Below are positions 11,396 through 22,568 of a DNA stretch of 64,000 nt, one piece after another. How positions within the stretch are numbered: position 1 is the stretch's first letter; the number at the start of each line of letters is the position of its first letter. This DNA is from Adiantum capillus-veneris. Taxonomy: Eukaryota; Streptophyta; Polypodiopsida; Polypodiales; Pteridaceae. The DNA lies in NCBI GenBank assembly GCA_014529385.2, contig CM043971.1, positions 88,183,340-88,247,339 on the forward strand, written 5' to 3'. The translations under genes and the position numbers were made by a program. The notes below the pieces were generated by a model. The model worked only from the letters and a program-made list of their open reading frames with translations, did not search any database and had not been told where the DNA came from.

Positions 11396-11411
11396 TGGTA
11401 TCAGAGCAGGG
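11396..11411 (+). promoter_or_regulatory. Primer binding site of D (initiator tRNA-Met)
   Basis: TGGTATCAGAGCAGGG, two bases after the 5' LTR. This is the standard plant copia primer site. Confidence 0.93.
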
Positions 11412-11799
11412 TTTGTGCTTGCCGTCTTCGAGTCCGCGTGCGTGCACTTTCAAAGTGGAAATAGGTTTCCCATTTTGGCATCGGCAAATTCAGTGTTTCG
11501 AGGGCGTTTTCAGTAGGTGTCTAGGAGTTTTACCCCCCTTCGAAGCTGTTCGTGCAGTCGAAAGCTTCATCCGAGCTACGCTTGAGGAGTTGTATTTTTC
11601 AACTCCACTTTTGCTACAGATACAGGTACAACTACAAGACACAGGTGCAGGTTGTTCAAAGGCTATTATGTGCTATTGAGATGGTGTTTATGGCTTGATT
11701 AGGAGCACTTTTCGGCATCGACATTGACTCCGGTTTTTCAGGCATCCATCTCCTCACAGGTTCTTGCATACATACATACAAACAGGTCAAAAGCGAGCT
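11412..11799 (+). other. Copia D leader and deletion-scarred internal region
   Basis: About 390 bases follow the primer site. Neither gag nor protease is recognisable, so the sequence joins leader DNA to the middle of integrase. Short CATA repeats occur near 11770. Confidence 0.5.
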
Positions 11800-12408
11800 G
11801 AGCCTCTAGATTTAGTGCATAGTGATGTTTGTGGTCCTATGTCAACCAAATCTCTAGATTTAGTGCATAGTGATGTTTAGTGCATAGTGATGTTTGTGGT
11901 CCTATGTCAACCAAATATCTAGGGGGGGGGGGGGGGGGGCAGCTATTTTGTGACATTCATAGATGACTCTACTCGAAAGGTGTGGGCATATCCTTTGAAA
12001 CATAAGGATCAATTTCTTCCTGTGTTCTAGAAATTTTTAGCACTCGTTGAGAATCAGCCTGGCAAGAAACTCAAGAGGTTACGGACTGACAACGGTGGAG
12101 AGTATGTCTCCAAGGAGTTTGACAATTTCTATGCTAAAAGGGGGATTAAAAGGCAGTTTACTGCACCATACATACCAGCTCAGAATGGAGTTGCTGAGCG
12201 CATGAGTCGTACAATTCAGGAAAGAGTCACAGCCATGCTTTCTAGGGAAAATCTCACACAAGGCTTTTGGGCAGAAGCTGTCTTGACGGTAGTGCACATT
12301 ATAAATCGTTCGCCTAGTACGCCATTGAATTATGAGATTCCAGAAGAATTATGGTCTAAACGTAAGCCCCACTATGACCATCTACGTGTGAAGATTATGC
12401 TCACGTGC
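11800..12408 (+). pseudogene. pol: Copia D integrase core
   Basis: Starts within integrase (EPLDLVHSDVCGPMSTKS), then a microduplication and an 18-base G run at 11922-11939, then FVTFIDDSTRKVWAYPLK, RTDNGGEYVSKEF and APYIPAQNGVAERMSR. The catalytic D-D-E residues (HSDV, RTDNGGE, NGVAE) can still be read. A stop occurs after FLPVF and the G run shifts the frame. Integrase would insert cDNA into the host genome; this copy cannot be made whole. Confidence 0.85.
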
Positions 12409-12830
12409 CTAACCAACTTCGCCAAATGTTAGAGCCAAAGTCAAACAAATGTATTTTCATTGGATATGGTGCAGATGGAGGGATGGGATATCGTCTCTGG
12501 CACCCGGAATCTCGTCGAGTCATCCGTAGTTCAAATGTGATCTTCAATGAGTCAAAGATGCATAAACAACCTATCAAGGAAATAGAGATTTGGAGAGTCA
12601 CTTTTGAGGATGTTGCCTCAGAGACAGTGAAATCAACTCAGCGGGCTAGTGATGTACCTTCCACTAGCAATGCTCCAGAGGAAGCGAATAGCAATGGTCA
12701 AGGAGTGAGACGGTCTACTAGAGTCTCTCGTCCACCTGCGCGTTTCGAGCCAGCTCTTGATTACATCATGTTGACCGATTGCGATGAGCCAAGCTGCTAC
12801 CAAGAAGCCATGATGACGGATGACGGATGA
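12405..12830 (+). pseudogene. pol: Copia D integrase C-terminus and linker to RT
   Basis: In a frame shifted from the integrase core: LEPKSNKCIFIGYGADGGMG, RLWHPESRRVIRSSNVIFNE, and an acidic/Ser-rich linker ending EEANSNGQGVRRSTRVSRPP. These are the usual GKR-like end and linker of copia integrase. The frame stops in a short ATGACGGATGACGGATGA repeat. Confidence 0.82.
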
Positions 12831-12896
12831 TGTGGTGAAGTGGGAGCAGTCTATGGAATCTGACTTAACTCAGTTCTGGCTAATGACACTTGGGAC

Positions 12897-14346
12897 TTGG
12901 TAGAATTTCCAAATGATGCGAAAGCTTTACCTTGCAAATGGGTTTACAAGAAGAAATTTACCTCAGGTGATCCAAATCCAAAGTACAAGGCTAGACTTGT
13001 AGCCAAAGGGTTGAAACAACAAAAGGGAGTCGATTTTGATGAAATATTGTCGCCTATGGTCAAGATGACAATGCTTACAACCGTACTTGGTCTTATAGCG
13101 AATGAGGACATGGAACTTGTCCAAATGGATGTGAAGACAACATTTCTTCACGGGGATCTCGATGAGGATGTTTACATGCAGCAGACTGAAGGCTTTGTTC
13201 AGGAGAATGCATCTCGTGAGGAGCTAGTATGTAAGCTCAAAAAGGCACTTTATGGCTTAAAGCAGGGTTCAAGACAGTGGTATCATAAATTTGATGCATG
13301 TATGAGGTCTCAAGGATATAAAAGGAGAGAAGAGGATCACTGTCTGTACACAAGAAAGCTAGATGATTGCTCGATGATCATTCTAGTTTTGTATGTTGGT
13401 GACATGCTTATAGGTTGGAAATCCATTGTGGAAATTGCCAACTTGAAGAAAACACTTAGCAATAATTTTGCAATGAAAGATTTGGGGGATGCTACACACT
13501 TTCTTGGCATGCGAATCAAAAGAGATCGCAAACGTCGTATTCTTGAGTTATCTCAAGAAACATACATTGAGAAAGTTTTGCAGCGTTTCAATATGCAGGG
13601 GGGGAAAGCATTGAGTACCCCAATGCAGACATTCTTGAAACTCAGCAAGGAAGATGTACCCAAATCTAATGCCGAGCGAGCTGAAATGGCTAAGGTACCA
13701 TATTCTTCGGCAGTGGGCAGCCTCATGTATCCTATGGTGGCCACAAGACCAGACATTGCTTTTGTAGTGGGAGTGGTGAGCCGATGTATGGAAAATCCTG
13801 GTAGCAAGCATTGGGAAGCAGTGAAGCACATTCTTAGGTACCTCAAAGGTACGGTCGGCAGGTGTTTACGCTTTGGGAACAGTGATGCATCCATCATGGG
13901 TTATGCGGATGTAGACTATGCGGGTTGTGTCAACAATAGAAGATCGACATCTGGCTATGTCTTCATATTTGCTGGAGCAGCAATATCTTGGAGGTCATGT
14001 CTTCAAGATTGTACGTCGTCTTCCACTACGAAAGCAGAGTATGTTGCATTGTCGGATGCAAGTAAAGAGGCTGTATGGTTATCTCGCTTGGTCAAAAATC
14101 TTGGCATTGATGAGACTCCAATGATATAGTGTGATAGTAAGAGTGCTCTTGCATTGGCAAGGAACCCGTGTTTCACTCCAAATCAAAACACATTGAAGTC
14201 AGGTATCATCTCGTGGGAGATTTCTTGGCCAAAAAGCTCATTGATTTGGTCAAGGTACACACTGACGACAACCCAACAGATGCTTTGACAAAAGGCTTAG
14301 CTTTGGAGCGGTTTACACATTGCAGTGAGTTGATCGGTATAGGTTG
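12897..14346 (+). pseudogene. pol: Copia D reverse transcriptase and RNase H
   Basis: Open to 14129 (410 residues): RT start KWVYKKKFTSGDPNPKYKAR, QMDVKTTFLHGDL, KKALYGLKQGSRQWY, then the catalytic motif as LYVGDML at residues about 165-171, where YVDD is normal, so one catalytic Asp is Gly. RNase H follows (YADVDYAGCVNNRRSTSGY, TKAEYVALSDASKEAVW). A TAG at 14127-14129 interrupts it where Gln is usual, and a frameshift near 14165 precedes the last piece (VHTDDNPTDALTKGLALERF). Confidence 0.9.
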
Positions 14347-14404
14347 AAGCCACTAGATTGCTTCATGGTTGTACATAGCAAGTCACTTGGGCTGCGTTGG
14401 CCTT

Positions 14405-14416
14405 CAAGTGGGAGTT
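14405..14416 (+). promoter_or_regulatory. Polypurine tract of D
   Basis: CAAGTGGGAGTT directly before the 3' LTR, the usual copia plus-strand primer site. Confidence 0.8.
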
Positions 14417-14561
14417 TGTTGGGATTCAGGCCAAGTGGCCGGACATCCCACTTACTACTAACCCATCTACTAACTTAACCATGTATACACTTATTCTTTA
14501 ATACAACAGAATAAGGAGCTGCAACCAATAGGATAACGTTGCTGTGCGCTACACCCAAAGC

Positions 14562-14645
<84 letters not shown>

Positions 14646-14686
14646 TCTCGCACTTGCACTCGCACATGCTTCCTGCGGCACCTTCA
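14417..14686 (+). repeat. 3' LTR of copia D, 270 bp
   Basis: Starts TGTTGGGATTCAGGCC and ends CACCTTCA, as in the 5' LTR. The added length is accounted for almost wholly by an expanded CT run. Confidence 0.93.
14565..14643. repeat. (TC)n microsatellite inside the 3' LTR of D
   Basis: About 79 bases of pure TC repeat; the same site in the 5' LTR (11333-11348) has only 16 bases. Long Ser-Leu ORFs over it are artefacts. Confidence 0.95.
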
Positions 14687-14691
14687 CTTGG
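14687..14691 (+). repeat. Target site duplication of D, right
   Basis: CTTGG, identical to 11182-11186. It also carries part of the first gag codons of element C on the minus strand. Confidence 0.9.
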
Positions 14692-14704
14692 TTATTGTCA
14701 GCCA
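14687..14704 (-). pseudogene. gag: First six codons of gag of element C
   Basis: Minus-strand ATG at 14702-14704 begins MADNNQ. The frame is then cut by element D and resumes at 11186 with ESRMKIDNFDF, taking the target duplication into account. This links the two halves of C. Confidence 0.75.
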
Positions 14705-15082
14705 TGCTAATTATACTTATGTGTTTACTTAGTGTATTCTTTGGCAATTCAAAACCTTAGTTGCTACTCCTCTTGGCCTTTGAAAATCAACAGCTAAGTA
14801 TCTACACCCACAACTCAAATTGGTTAATTATAGAGAGTGGTGGAGTGGGTCTAATATTGCAAGCTTGCTGAGGACTTCTTATGGCTCAATAATGGTAAAG
14901 CCATAGGCAAGTCTAAAAAGACCCCATTATTAAGACCAAAGCTCCTGAGGTGTGCACCATAGTGGGCTCAACAAAACCGATAATAGATCCCAGTCCCACT
15001 TACCCTAATATAATCAACAAAATCAATCATTAATAGGCTATTTAAGGACCTCTCTTCTTAATCAAGAAAAGAGAAACCAAAT
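14705..15082 (-). other. Leader of element C
   Basis: About 380 bases between the primer site and the gag ATG. No coding signal. Confidence 0.6.
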
Positions 15083-15094
15083 GCTCTGATATCA
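15083..15094 (-). promoter_or_regulatory. Primer binding site of element C (tRNA-Met type, one change)
   Basis: Minus strand reads TGATATCAGAGC against the canonical TGGTATCAGAGC. It lies one base from the LTR end at 15096. Confidence 0.75.
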
Positions 15095-15095
15095 A

Positions 15096-15772
15096 TGTAA
15101 TGGAAATGGCCTATGAACTTTGAGAATAATGGAATTAAGAGAATTAGAGTGAGCATTTTTGTGAGATTACTTTGAGAACATAGAGGGTGAACTTAATTGA
15201 TAGTAGCAACATAAACATAGTACTTAACTAACTTGGCATGAACAATACTTTTGCAAGAGAGTGTATTAGAGAACATGACAATAGTTGAGGACCAGATTTA
15301 CTTGGAGCCGGTCCCCCCTCTAAAAGGCGTTTGTATTATAGATTCTACCATCAAGAGAGACTTGGTACAATACAATCTTTGTGTTCCTTGTGACCTAGGT
15401 GATGCAATGAAGATGGAAAGCTTCATGCATCATGAACATAACATAAACTTTGCAAAAAGCATTAACTATCCCAAGCCTCAGTCCCAAGGCCTCAAAAACC
15501 TTCGAAGGTGGAGAGAGCTAGCGGGGAATGAGGGTAGGGAAGAGGAAGAAGAATCATTCATAGGAGAAATAAATAGTCCCTTACTGATCATCACTCTTCT
15601 TGCTTAGCATAGCATAATAGCATAGTAATGAAGATGAAGATGGAAAGCTTAAGCATTGAAGCATGGCTCTTGGTTGGATTTGCATTCCATAGCCAAGAGT
15701 GTTGATGTAGGCTCTCAACTTCTCAATAAGCTTGGAGAAGGAGATGGAGCTCTTGCACTTTGCACTTCACAC

Positions 15773-15814
<42 letters not shown>

Positions 15815-16525
15815 AGAGTATACCCCCTCTCATGCTTGGTCCACCTCTCTCTCTCTCTCTCTCTTGTGTTATTTAATTATATCATTTGGACATGTGTCTT
15901 CTTCTTCCTCTTTGAGAGAAAGAACTTAACAATTTATTTTTATGCATCTAAATTCTCATTGCACCCCTTTAAATCCTATCCAATAGGATTCAAGCACATC
16001 ATGAGGGCCAAATGGAGAGGATCTTGACATGTGTCTTTTATGCTTCTTAAGATATCATGTTCAATTGAACACTTCAAGCACCTTAATCATTTAAGCATGA
16101 AAATCATTTATGCCTCTTGAGAGATCATGTTTGGATTGAGCACTTCAATAACCTTAGTCATTTAAGCACGAGAAGCACCTCAAGCTTGGGCAAGGTTCCC
16201 ATAAACACCTTACCTTATTTAGCAAGCACGAAAAGCACCTCATGCTTGGGTAGGATTCCCACCGCAAGGTTTCACCTAAGGTCAAATGACTTTTTAACAC
16301 TAATTTTTGGAGGTCTTTAATGAAGCTAACCCTAAGGCCTTTAAACTCCATTGGGTAGCACTGCTCTTTAACATACCATCTCTCATTTGGACCCCTTTAA
16401 CCTTGGCGCTGTGTTGCGACAGATTCATAAGTACATGTCTATATTCTCGTTTATTCTCCCATATTAAATGATCAATTTAATATGAGAAAATCATTTGGGT
16501 TGGTTAGATATTAGATTTTATGACA
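15096..16525 (-). repeat. 5' LTR of element C, 1430 bp
   Basis: Minus strand starts TGTCATAAAATCTAATATC and ends CCATTACA. Alignable blocks shared with the solo LTRs E and F include the start, the stretch ATGATCATTTAATATG (minus strand), the GGACCGG box near 15305 and the end. It contains a (GA)n run at 15776-15810. The right edge abuts copia RT sequence of element G. Confidence 0.85.
15776..15810. repeat. (GA)n microsatellite in LTR C
   Basis: Run of about 35 bases. It lies at the same LTR site as the CT run of solo LTR E (20107-20144), read on the other strand. Confidence 0.9.
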
Positions 16526-17165
16526 TCTATGAAACACAATCTCACTGTTTTGTCAAGAAAGGAGAAGAAGATAAAGTGTGCAAATGTAAGAAAGCTTTGT
16601 ATGGGTTGAAGCAATCTCCTTGTGCTTGGTATGAGAAAGTTGACACTCATTTGTTTAATTGAAAATATTTATAATATTCTAATAGAAAGCACTTTGTTTG
16701 TCAAGAATGAGGGGGATTATTTCTCATTATTGTTCTATATGTAGATGATTTGTTGATTACTGCACCGAATAAGATACACATTGTAGAATTCAAGGCTGAC
16801 TTGAAAGCTACTTTCAAGTTGAAAGACTTGGGGATTTTGCATCATTATTTGATCATACGATTTAACCAGTGTGATGGTGGTATTTTCATTGTGTCAAATG
16901 AGGCAATACCACCATACTATTATTTGGGCATACAATTTAACAAGTGTGATGGTGGTATTGCCTTGTGTCAAACACGCTACATAGAGACATTACTATATAA
17001 GTTTGGACTTGTGGAATACAAAACTATTGCTACTCCCATGGAAAGAGGTTTGAAATTGTGTCTTCATGATGCTGATGATCCTGCCGATGTCACTCTTGAT
17101 GCCTTATTTATGTATGCAATACAAGGCCCGATATTACGTTTTCAGTCTCATAGATCAACAGATTT
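16526..17165 (+). pseudogene. pol: Copia G reverse transcriptase fragment
   Basis: Begins in the RT fingers/palm (FVKKGEEDKVCKCKKALYGL, KQSPCAWYEKVD). After a stop and shift near 16670 come IVLYVDDLLITAP (intact YVDD) and FKADLKATFKLKDLG. A local duplication then repeats a segment encoding YLGIQFNKCDGGI (about 16846-16965). The left end is cut by LTR C, so integrase and the RT start are missing. Confidence 0.87.
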
Positions 17166-17871
17166 ATGCATAGCCTAGGGTCTAAGCATTGGAAGGTTGC
17201 TAAGAGGGTTTTTTGCTACTTGAGTGGCACTTTACGTATTGGCTTGTTTTATCCCAAGGGGAGATCATTGCCGCAAGATTTACATGCTTTTTCGGACTCA
17301 AATTGGGCTCGTTGTTATGACATATCAGTGTCCACAAGTGGTTTTTGTTTCATGCTTGGTAGTTCATGGATTTTTTGCTACTTGAGCGGCACTTTACATA
17401 TTGGCTTTTTTTAATCCCAAGGGGAGATCATTGCCGCCAGATTTACATGCTTTTTGGACCTCAAGTTTCATGCTCGGCAGTTCATGCATGTCATGGTTGA
17501 GCAAGAAGCAACCTACTGTGTCCACTTCCAGTTGTGAGGCTAAGTATAGGGCCGTCTTCACAACTACGGTTGCGTGTGTATGGATCAGATTCCTTATGGC
17601 TGATGTGGGTGTTGGACAAGACACTGCCAACATCATCTACATTGACAGTCAAAATGCATTGGCAGTTGTGAGGAACCCGGTTTTTCATGCTCGTGCAAAG
17701 CACATTGAGGTCCATTATTACTATGACAAAGAGAGACTCTTATTAGGCGAGATCAACTTGGCTTATGTACGGATACTTCACAACCTTGTAGATCTTTTCA
17801 CAAAGGCATTGCCTCATGAGAAGTTCGAAGCTTTCCGCAAAGCTTTGGGCTTACTCCCCTTTGTGGATTGA
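17166..17871 (+). pseudogene. pol: Copia G RNase H and C-terminus
   Basis: Reads WKVAKRVFCYLSGTL, AFSDSNWARCYDISVSTSGF, then a duplicated segment, then SWLSKKQPTVSTSSCEAKYR, IIYIDSQNALAVVRNPVFHA, KHIEVHYYYDKERL, and ends at GLLPFVD with a TGA. This is the Ty1/copia RNase H and tail. The same end occurs in chimeric element H at 38388-38663. A tandem duplication near 17204-17490 breaks the frame. Confidence 0.87.
17204..17490 (+). repeat. Imperfect tandem duplication in RNase H of G
   Basis: The segment starting TTTTTTGCTACTTGAG at about 17204 recurs at about 17371; the second unit has lost an internal stretch. The repeat carries the codons for FCYLSGTLRIGLFYPKGRSL. Confidence 0.8.
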
Positions 17872-17937
17872 TGATGTCCTCTGGCATGGCAATTTCCTAT
17901 ACACTATGTACCATCTCTTGTTCATCGTATCACTCCC

Positions 17938-17947
17938 AGGGGGGATA
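17938..17947 (+). promoter_or_regulatory. Polypurine tract of G
   Basis: AGGGGGGATA immediately before the LTR. The same tract precedes the LTR at 38739. Confidence 0.75.
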
Positions 17948-18169
17948 TGTTACCATGTCTATATGGTAGTGATGTGAACACACTTAGGACTGCCATGCCA
18001 TTTTTCCCTCACTAGGATGGTTTCCCCCCGTGCATTGTATGTACGCCCATCATTCTAGGGATAACTTATCTTTCCATTGTGCACTAAGAAATATATTCTC
18101 TATTGTGTGCCTTGAGCCTCTTCATCTTGTTCAATTTGTGTGTCTTTCCCTACAACCCTATTTCCAACA
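17948..18169 (+). repeat. 3' LTR of copia G, 222 bp
   Basis: TGTTACCATG ... TTTCCAACA. Homologous along its length to the 227 bp LTR at 38739-38965, which fixes both ends. Confidence 0.85.
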
Positions 18170-19178
18170 CTCATTAGCTTTGTGGGCTTGCACCCACACA
18201 TTCATGATTGAATTATGTTGATAAAAAATCTCTCTTAAATCTATGCAAGGCATATCTTAAACAAAAAACCAAATAAAACCTAATGTAACTACTTTCTTTT
18301 GAGTTTTGAAAATCTTTCTCTCAATGGGGATATATAATTGTTTAATGATCCATCTATGAATAAGATTCAAAGTTTATAGGATCTCTTGCTTAGTCTAATG
18401 ACCGTTTTGTGTCTATGACATCATCATTTTTTGGGTATGACCTAGCTTATGAATGGCAAATCACTCAATCAGTGTGGATAGTCATTTATTGGCCTCTTTA
18501 TATTTGTGCTTTCAAGCTAAAAAGATCTCAACTTCCAAGGGATAGTAGCTAAGTGCACTATACCAATATACTTACAATCACTCTTGGTAGCAAGGTAGCC
18601 TATGATGGTATCCTCTACTCTATGGTTTAAGTAGTACCCTTTTGGCATTTGAGGGGTTGCTGGACAATACAAAAACAACGGTTTTACCAGGTTGTACAGT
18701 AGAGTTGCACAACTTATTTTGATGCAAGTGACATGGTCATGCATAGCTACATGGTAGCAGTTACAAGAAGGGCTAAACAATTAGTAAATCGAGTAGCTCC
18801 TCTAATACTTTTTCCCTCTATGTGTTACTTTTCCTTACAATGGAATCAAGGATCCACTATGGGTGTTCTCTACTATTTTCATGGCTACCTCTCTTAAGAC
18901 GATCATCGGCCTACAAGGTAGGGATTGTTATGGCACATGTTGTCCAACACTAGATGTACAACATGGTCTAGGAACTCATGGAGTTTGATTTAGCCAATGT
19001 GGAGCAAGGTTTATAAGGGTCCCTCTCACTCTTGTTGTTAAGTGTTTCCAATTAGCTCCACACACAAGTACTTCTTGTACTTGACGGAGGTCACAATTAC
19101 GGACACCGGTATATGAGACGTATTCCACATGTGGAGATATATGAGTCTTTGGGATTGAAATTGCCACCTTTTTCTTAA
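18170..19178. other. Unassigned spacer
   Basis: About 1 kb with no recognisable coding or repeat structure, AT-rich at 18220-18480. The open frames are short and match no family known to me. Confidence 0.4.
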
Positions 19179-19183
19179 TTATG

Positions 19184-20104
19184 TGTCATAATAACTAATA
19201 TCTAATTCTCCTAAATGATTTTCTTATGTTAAACTGATCATTTAATATGGGGAAATGCAAGGGAGAAAAAGCTAGAATATTGGTTAAGCTGGCATACTGG
19301 CCACAATAGGTATCCAAAGGAGGGAAAATAGGGATCCAAAGGGGGGGGGACCATCTGCAAAAGAGCTATGTGCAACAATGGGCTCCAAAGACCTTAGGGT
19401 TCAGCCCATTAAGACTTCCAAAATGCTAAGGTTCCAAAATTCAAAGGTTGTGTCCAATGGTCACAGGCTTAGGAAATTGGATGCTTTGTGTGTGTCCCAA
19501 AACGTCTTCACAAACTCCTACATAGGAGGGGGCGAGCCCAAGAAGTAGGGGATGAGAGAGAAGCACACACACACTCACAAGATTCCTTTGTACACAAGGG
19601 GAAAGAGGGACACATGTCAGCTCCCTAGGCCAGGTGCCCACAAGGTGTATTCAAATCCTATTGGATGGCCTTGGAGGTGGACCAATGAGAATTAGGCTAG
19701 AGTAAATCTAGTTTAACTAATTTAAAAACACTTAATAAGAGAACCAATAGGATTTAACCTCTCTAGAAGACTAATGGACAGTCTCCCAAGGGGTCCAATG
19801 AGCATTCAACAGCCCAATGGCTTTCTTGATTCCTATTGGCCCCAAGAGACAAAGGGGTCCAATGAGAGTTTAATTGCATTTATTGATTACCTAAAGCTCT
19901 CACAAAAGGGAAAAGGGGGACACATGTCAGAAGGATATCACTTATGCTCCTGAAATCCTATTGGCTAAGCCTGGGGAGGTCCAATGAGGTGCTAGCAAGA
20001 GCAATTGGCAAGAGGGGTCGACCAAGAGAGAGAGAGGGGGCTGATTTTTCAAAGGCAATTATCCACACACACACACTCACACAAGCTCATGTGTAGAGTA
20101 AGAA

Positions 20105-20148
<44 letters not shown>

Positions 20149-20809
20149 AAGCTTTAATGGAAAGATTATCACCTACTCCAAGCTTGTGAGAAGAAAGGCC
20201 TACACCAACAACTCTTGGCTTTGTGATGCAAATCCAACCAAGAGCCAAGCTTCAATGCATGCTCATCTCCTCTACCATGCTAATTACTAAGCTAAGCTAT
20301 GCTAATATGAGTGATTATGTGAGGAGGTGTACATCTTTTTTGTAAGACTACTCCTTCTTCCTCTCAATCTACTCTCATACCCCGCTAGCTCTCACCATCT
20401 TCGAAGGTGTGTGAGGTCTTGGGTCTGAGACCGTGAGGGAATTGATGTTGTGTTTGATAAGTTTTTTGCTTAGTGCTTGAAGTTTCCATCTTCATTGCAC
20501 TAGCCAGTATTGAAGGAACACAAAGAATTGTATTGTAAAATGTCTCTCTTGATGGGAGAAACCATAATACAAAGCCTTTTGAAGGGGGGACCGGCTCCAT
20601 GCAAATCCGGTCCTCAACTGGTGTCAATTGCTTAATTTCTCTCTCTTTTGAAGTATTGTTCATGCTATCTAACTAGGTCTTATGTTTTTTGTTGCTCTCT
20701 CCACCCAAGCACTCTTGTTATTCTCATTAGGAATCTATCCTAATGAAACACTCACTATGTTCATGCTATTTTCCGCTACACACAAGTTACTAGGTCATTG
20801 AATGTTACA
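19184..20809 (+). mobile_element. Solo LTR E of the C family, 1626 bp
   Basis: Starts TGTCATAATAACTAATATC and ends GAATGTTACA. The flanking 5 bp TTATG occurs at 19179-19183 and again at 20810-20814, a perfect target duplication. No primer site or internal region follows, so this is a solo LTR formed by recombination between two LTRs of a gypsy element. It contains a short CA run at about 19566-19575 and a (CT)n run at 20107-20144. Confidence 0.9.
20107..20144. repeat. (CT)n microsatellite in solo LTR E
   Basis: 38-base CT run. Sister LTR F has only a handful of repeats at this place. Confidence 0.9.
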
Positions 20810-20814
20810 TTATG

Positions 20815-21450
20815 TGTCATGTTAGAATCCCTATGTGCATGTCAAATTCATTATTAGACCATTTGAAGCATGCGGTATTGGGAACAATTTCATTGGAAAA
20901 AAATTATCATATATCTAGTATGACCTGTTAACGTAACATGTACTGTAAACAACATTAAAATATGGTTGTTTTGATTTTGTTAGGCTTGAATTATGCATGC
21001 CTATTATGCACATACCAAGGCAATGTCTTGTCAATGAAAATGATCATTATTTGTACATAGACATTGTTTTTGTTCACATTCTATTATGGTTCAAATCTTT
21101 TAGCAAGTCTACCTACTAATTGTTCCATTTAGCCTCTTATGAATTGTTTTGATTCAACATAGGAAGTAATTACTTCTTTTTACAAGAGCTATTTACACCT
21201 TTATTCCTTCAAATTTTTTGTATGCTATGAGCATAAAATAATCCATGGACATTGGCAAGCACAAACCACTCCATTCATGGAAATGCAAGCTTGGGTAAGT
21301 TCTGCTAATGCATGCATTGGGTATGTTTTTGCTGATGCATGGACACTAGGTGTTATGAGCCCTAGTGTTTTAGCAAATGCATATCTGCAGTGGCATGCAA
21401 ATTCATGCATTTGACTGCTTATGAAGCTTTTTTGATAGAATAAGTACAAT
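20815..21450. other. Unassigned spacer
   Basis: No family recognised. 21280-21415 is notable only for a cluster of ATGCATG-type words. Confidence 0.35.
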
Positions 21451-21846
21451 ATTTCCATGGATATTATTTTGGGTCTACCAATCACCATATGAGGACATGA
21501 CTTAGTATGGGTGATTATAGATAGGTAGATTAAACTTTGAAAGTTTATTCCGACCAAGTATATTGTGAAAACTTAGCCAATTGTTTGTAGACAATCTATA
21601 TATCTTATATGGATTGCCCAAAATTATTTTGAGTGATTGTGATCTAGTCACTTCTAGAAGAATTGTATTTAAATGGTTGAAAACATTATTCAATATCAAT
21701 ATTGTGGGTCATCTAGGAATGGATGGGCAAACTAAACATGTTAATCAAGTGTTAGAGGATATGCTAAGAGTGTATGTTAGAACAAAGCAATTTGATTCAG
21801 AAGAATATCTCCCTATTTTGGAGTTTGTACAATTTTCAACCATTGG
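21451..21846 (+). pseudogene. pol: Ty3/gypsy integrase core fragment
   Basis: Reads ISMDIILGLPITI, stop, GHDLVWVIIDR, stop, then after a shift LFVDNLYILYGLPKIILSDC and VNQVLEDMLRVYVRTKQFDS. This matches the gypsy integrase core pattern from the first catalytic Asp (SMD) through the second (ILSD). The region of the catalytic Glu reads HLGMDGQTKHVNQV, where HPQTDGQTERVNQ is normal, so the Glu is Lys here. The fossil ends next to the left repeat of J. Confidence 0.82.
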
Positions 21847-21857
21847 AAAGGGGGAAA

Positions 21858-22295
21858 TGGGAACACACCCAACACACACCATAGATGCCTCTCTATAGCC
21901 CATGGTTTCCATAGCACACCTGTCCCTTGATAATCACACACACGTGAACCCAGTTTGCAAACCCACTGCTGCCCCCAATTAAAAAGATGCTAGATACTGA
22001 GCCTCGAGTAAATAAAAAATTGGGTTGATCTGGATCATCACTTTGGCATACACTCTATGGTATTGGCACATGCAATGATTATCCACAGGTCTCGAACTTT
22101 CCTTTAGCGTAGATCCCTCTAAGAAAATCCAATTGAAGACCAAATCGCAGAGCATATTAGAAGCTTCAAAAACACTAGTCACCTATGCGCTTAGAAACGT
22201 TTAAGCTCTCCATCTAACAAAGTTGGAATCCATGATTGAATTGCTAAACGCCCCATTTGGCATACATACCCTGGTCGTACCCATTGTACCGTGCA
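21858..22295 (-). repeat. Left direct repeat of J
   Basis: On the plus strand it starts TGGGAACACACCCAACACAC and ends at GTACCGTGCA. It aligns throughout with 24384-24841 with many substitutions, so the pair is old. The purine stretch GGAAAGGGGGAAA just left of it is shared too. Confidence 0.75.
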
Positions 22296-22535
22296 CCAAG
22301 TATCTGTCCAACCACCCTACCATGGCCCTACTAGCTTCCACATACCTACCTCTTGCATGTCCATGAATCGAACAACTTTGGCTCACCATCATTGCCCACC
22401 CCCTAATTGAGCATTTATGCTCAAGCACAACATTATTTAGATATAGTAAGACTGCATAGAGAAAAAGCTAGATATTTGCTATGTAATAAGATTGCATAGG
22501 ATGTATAGAAGATATAGCAAATGTATAGATAATAT

Positions 22536-22559
<24 letters not shown>

Positions 22560-22568
<9 letters not shown>

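Larger units (their letters stand above)
11187..14686 (+). mobile_element. Ty1/copia element D with both LTRs and target duplication
   Basis: Two direct LTRs (11187-11393 and 14417-14686) enclose a tRNA-Met primer site, an integrase-RT-RNase H coding remnant and a polypurine tract. The 5 bp CTTGG occurs immediately outside both ends (11182-11186 and 14687-14691). Order IN-RT-RH identifies Ty1/copia. At 3.5 kb it is shorter than a full copia element because gag, protease and the N-terminal part of integrase are absent. It is inserted after codon 6 of gag of element C, in opposite orientation. Confidence 0.93.
8030..16525 (-). mobile_element. Ty3/gypsy element C, 5' part, interrupted by copia D
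   Basis: On the minus strand from the right: LTR (15096-16525), primer site (15083-15094), leader, and a gag ATG at 14702-14704. After the copia insertion D come the rest of gag, zinc knuckle, protease, RT and the start of RNase H, ending near 8030. The order gag-PR-RT-RH fits Ty3/gypsy. Integrase and 3' LTR are missing, so the element is truncated on the left. Its LTR family also occurs as solo LTRs at 19184-20809 and 58238-59846. Confidence 0.85.

Noticed and set aside
14475-14760. Long Ser-Leu and Arg-Glu open frames across the CT run on both strands
   Set aside because: They are translations of a dinucleotide repeat inside an LTR and have no protein-like sequence outside it.
18976-19167. 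TTTATAAGGG near 19011 as a gene promoter
   Set aside because: No coding sequence or transcript structure follows; solo LTR E begins 170 bases later.
21280-21420. Cluster of ATGCATG words as a regulatory array
   Set aside because: Spacing is irregular and the word is short; it may be chance in AT-rich DNA.
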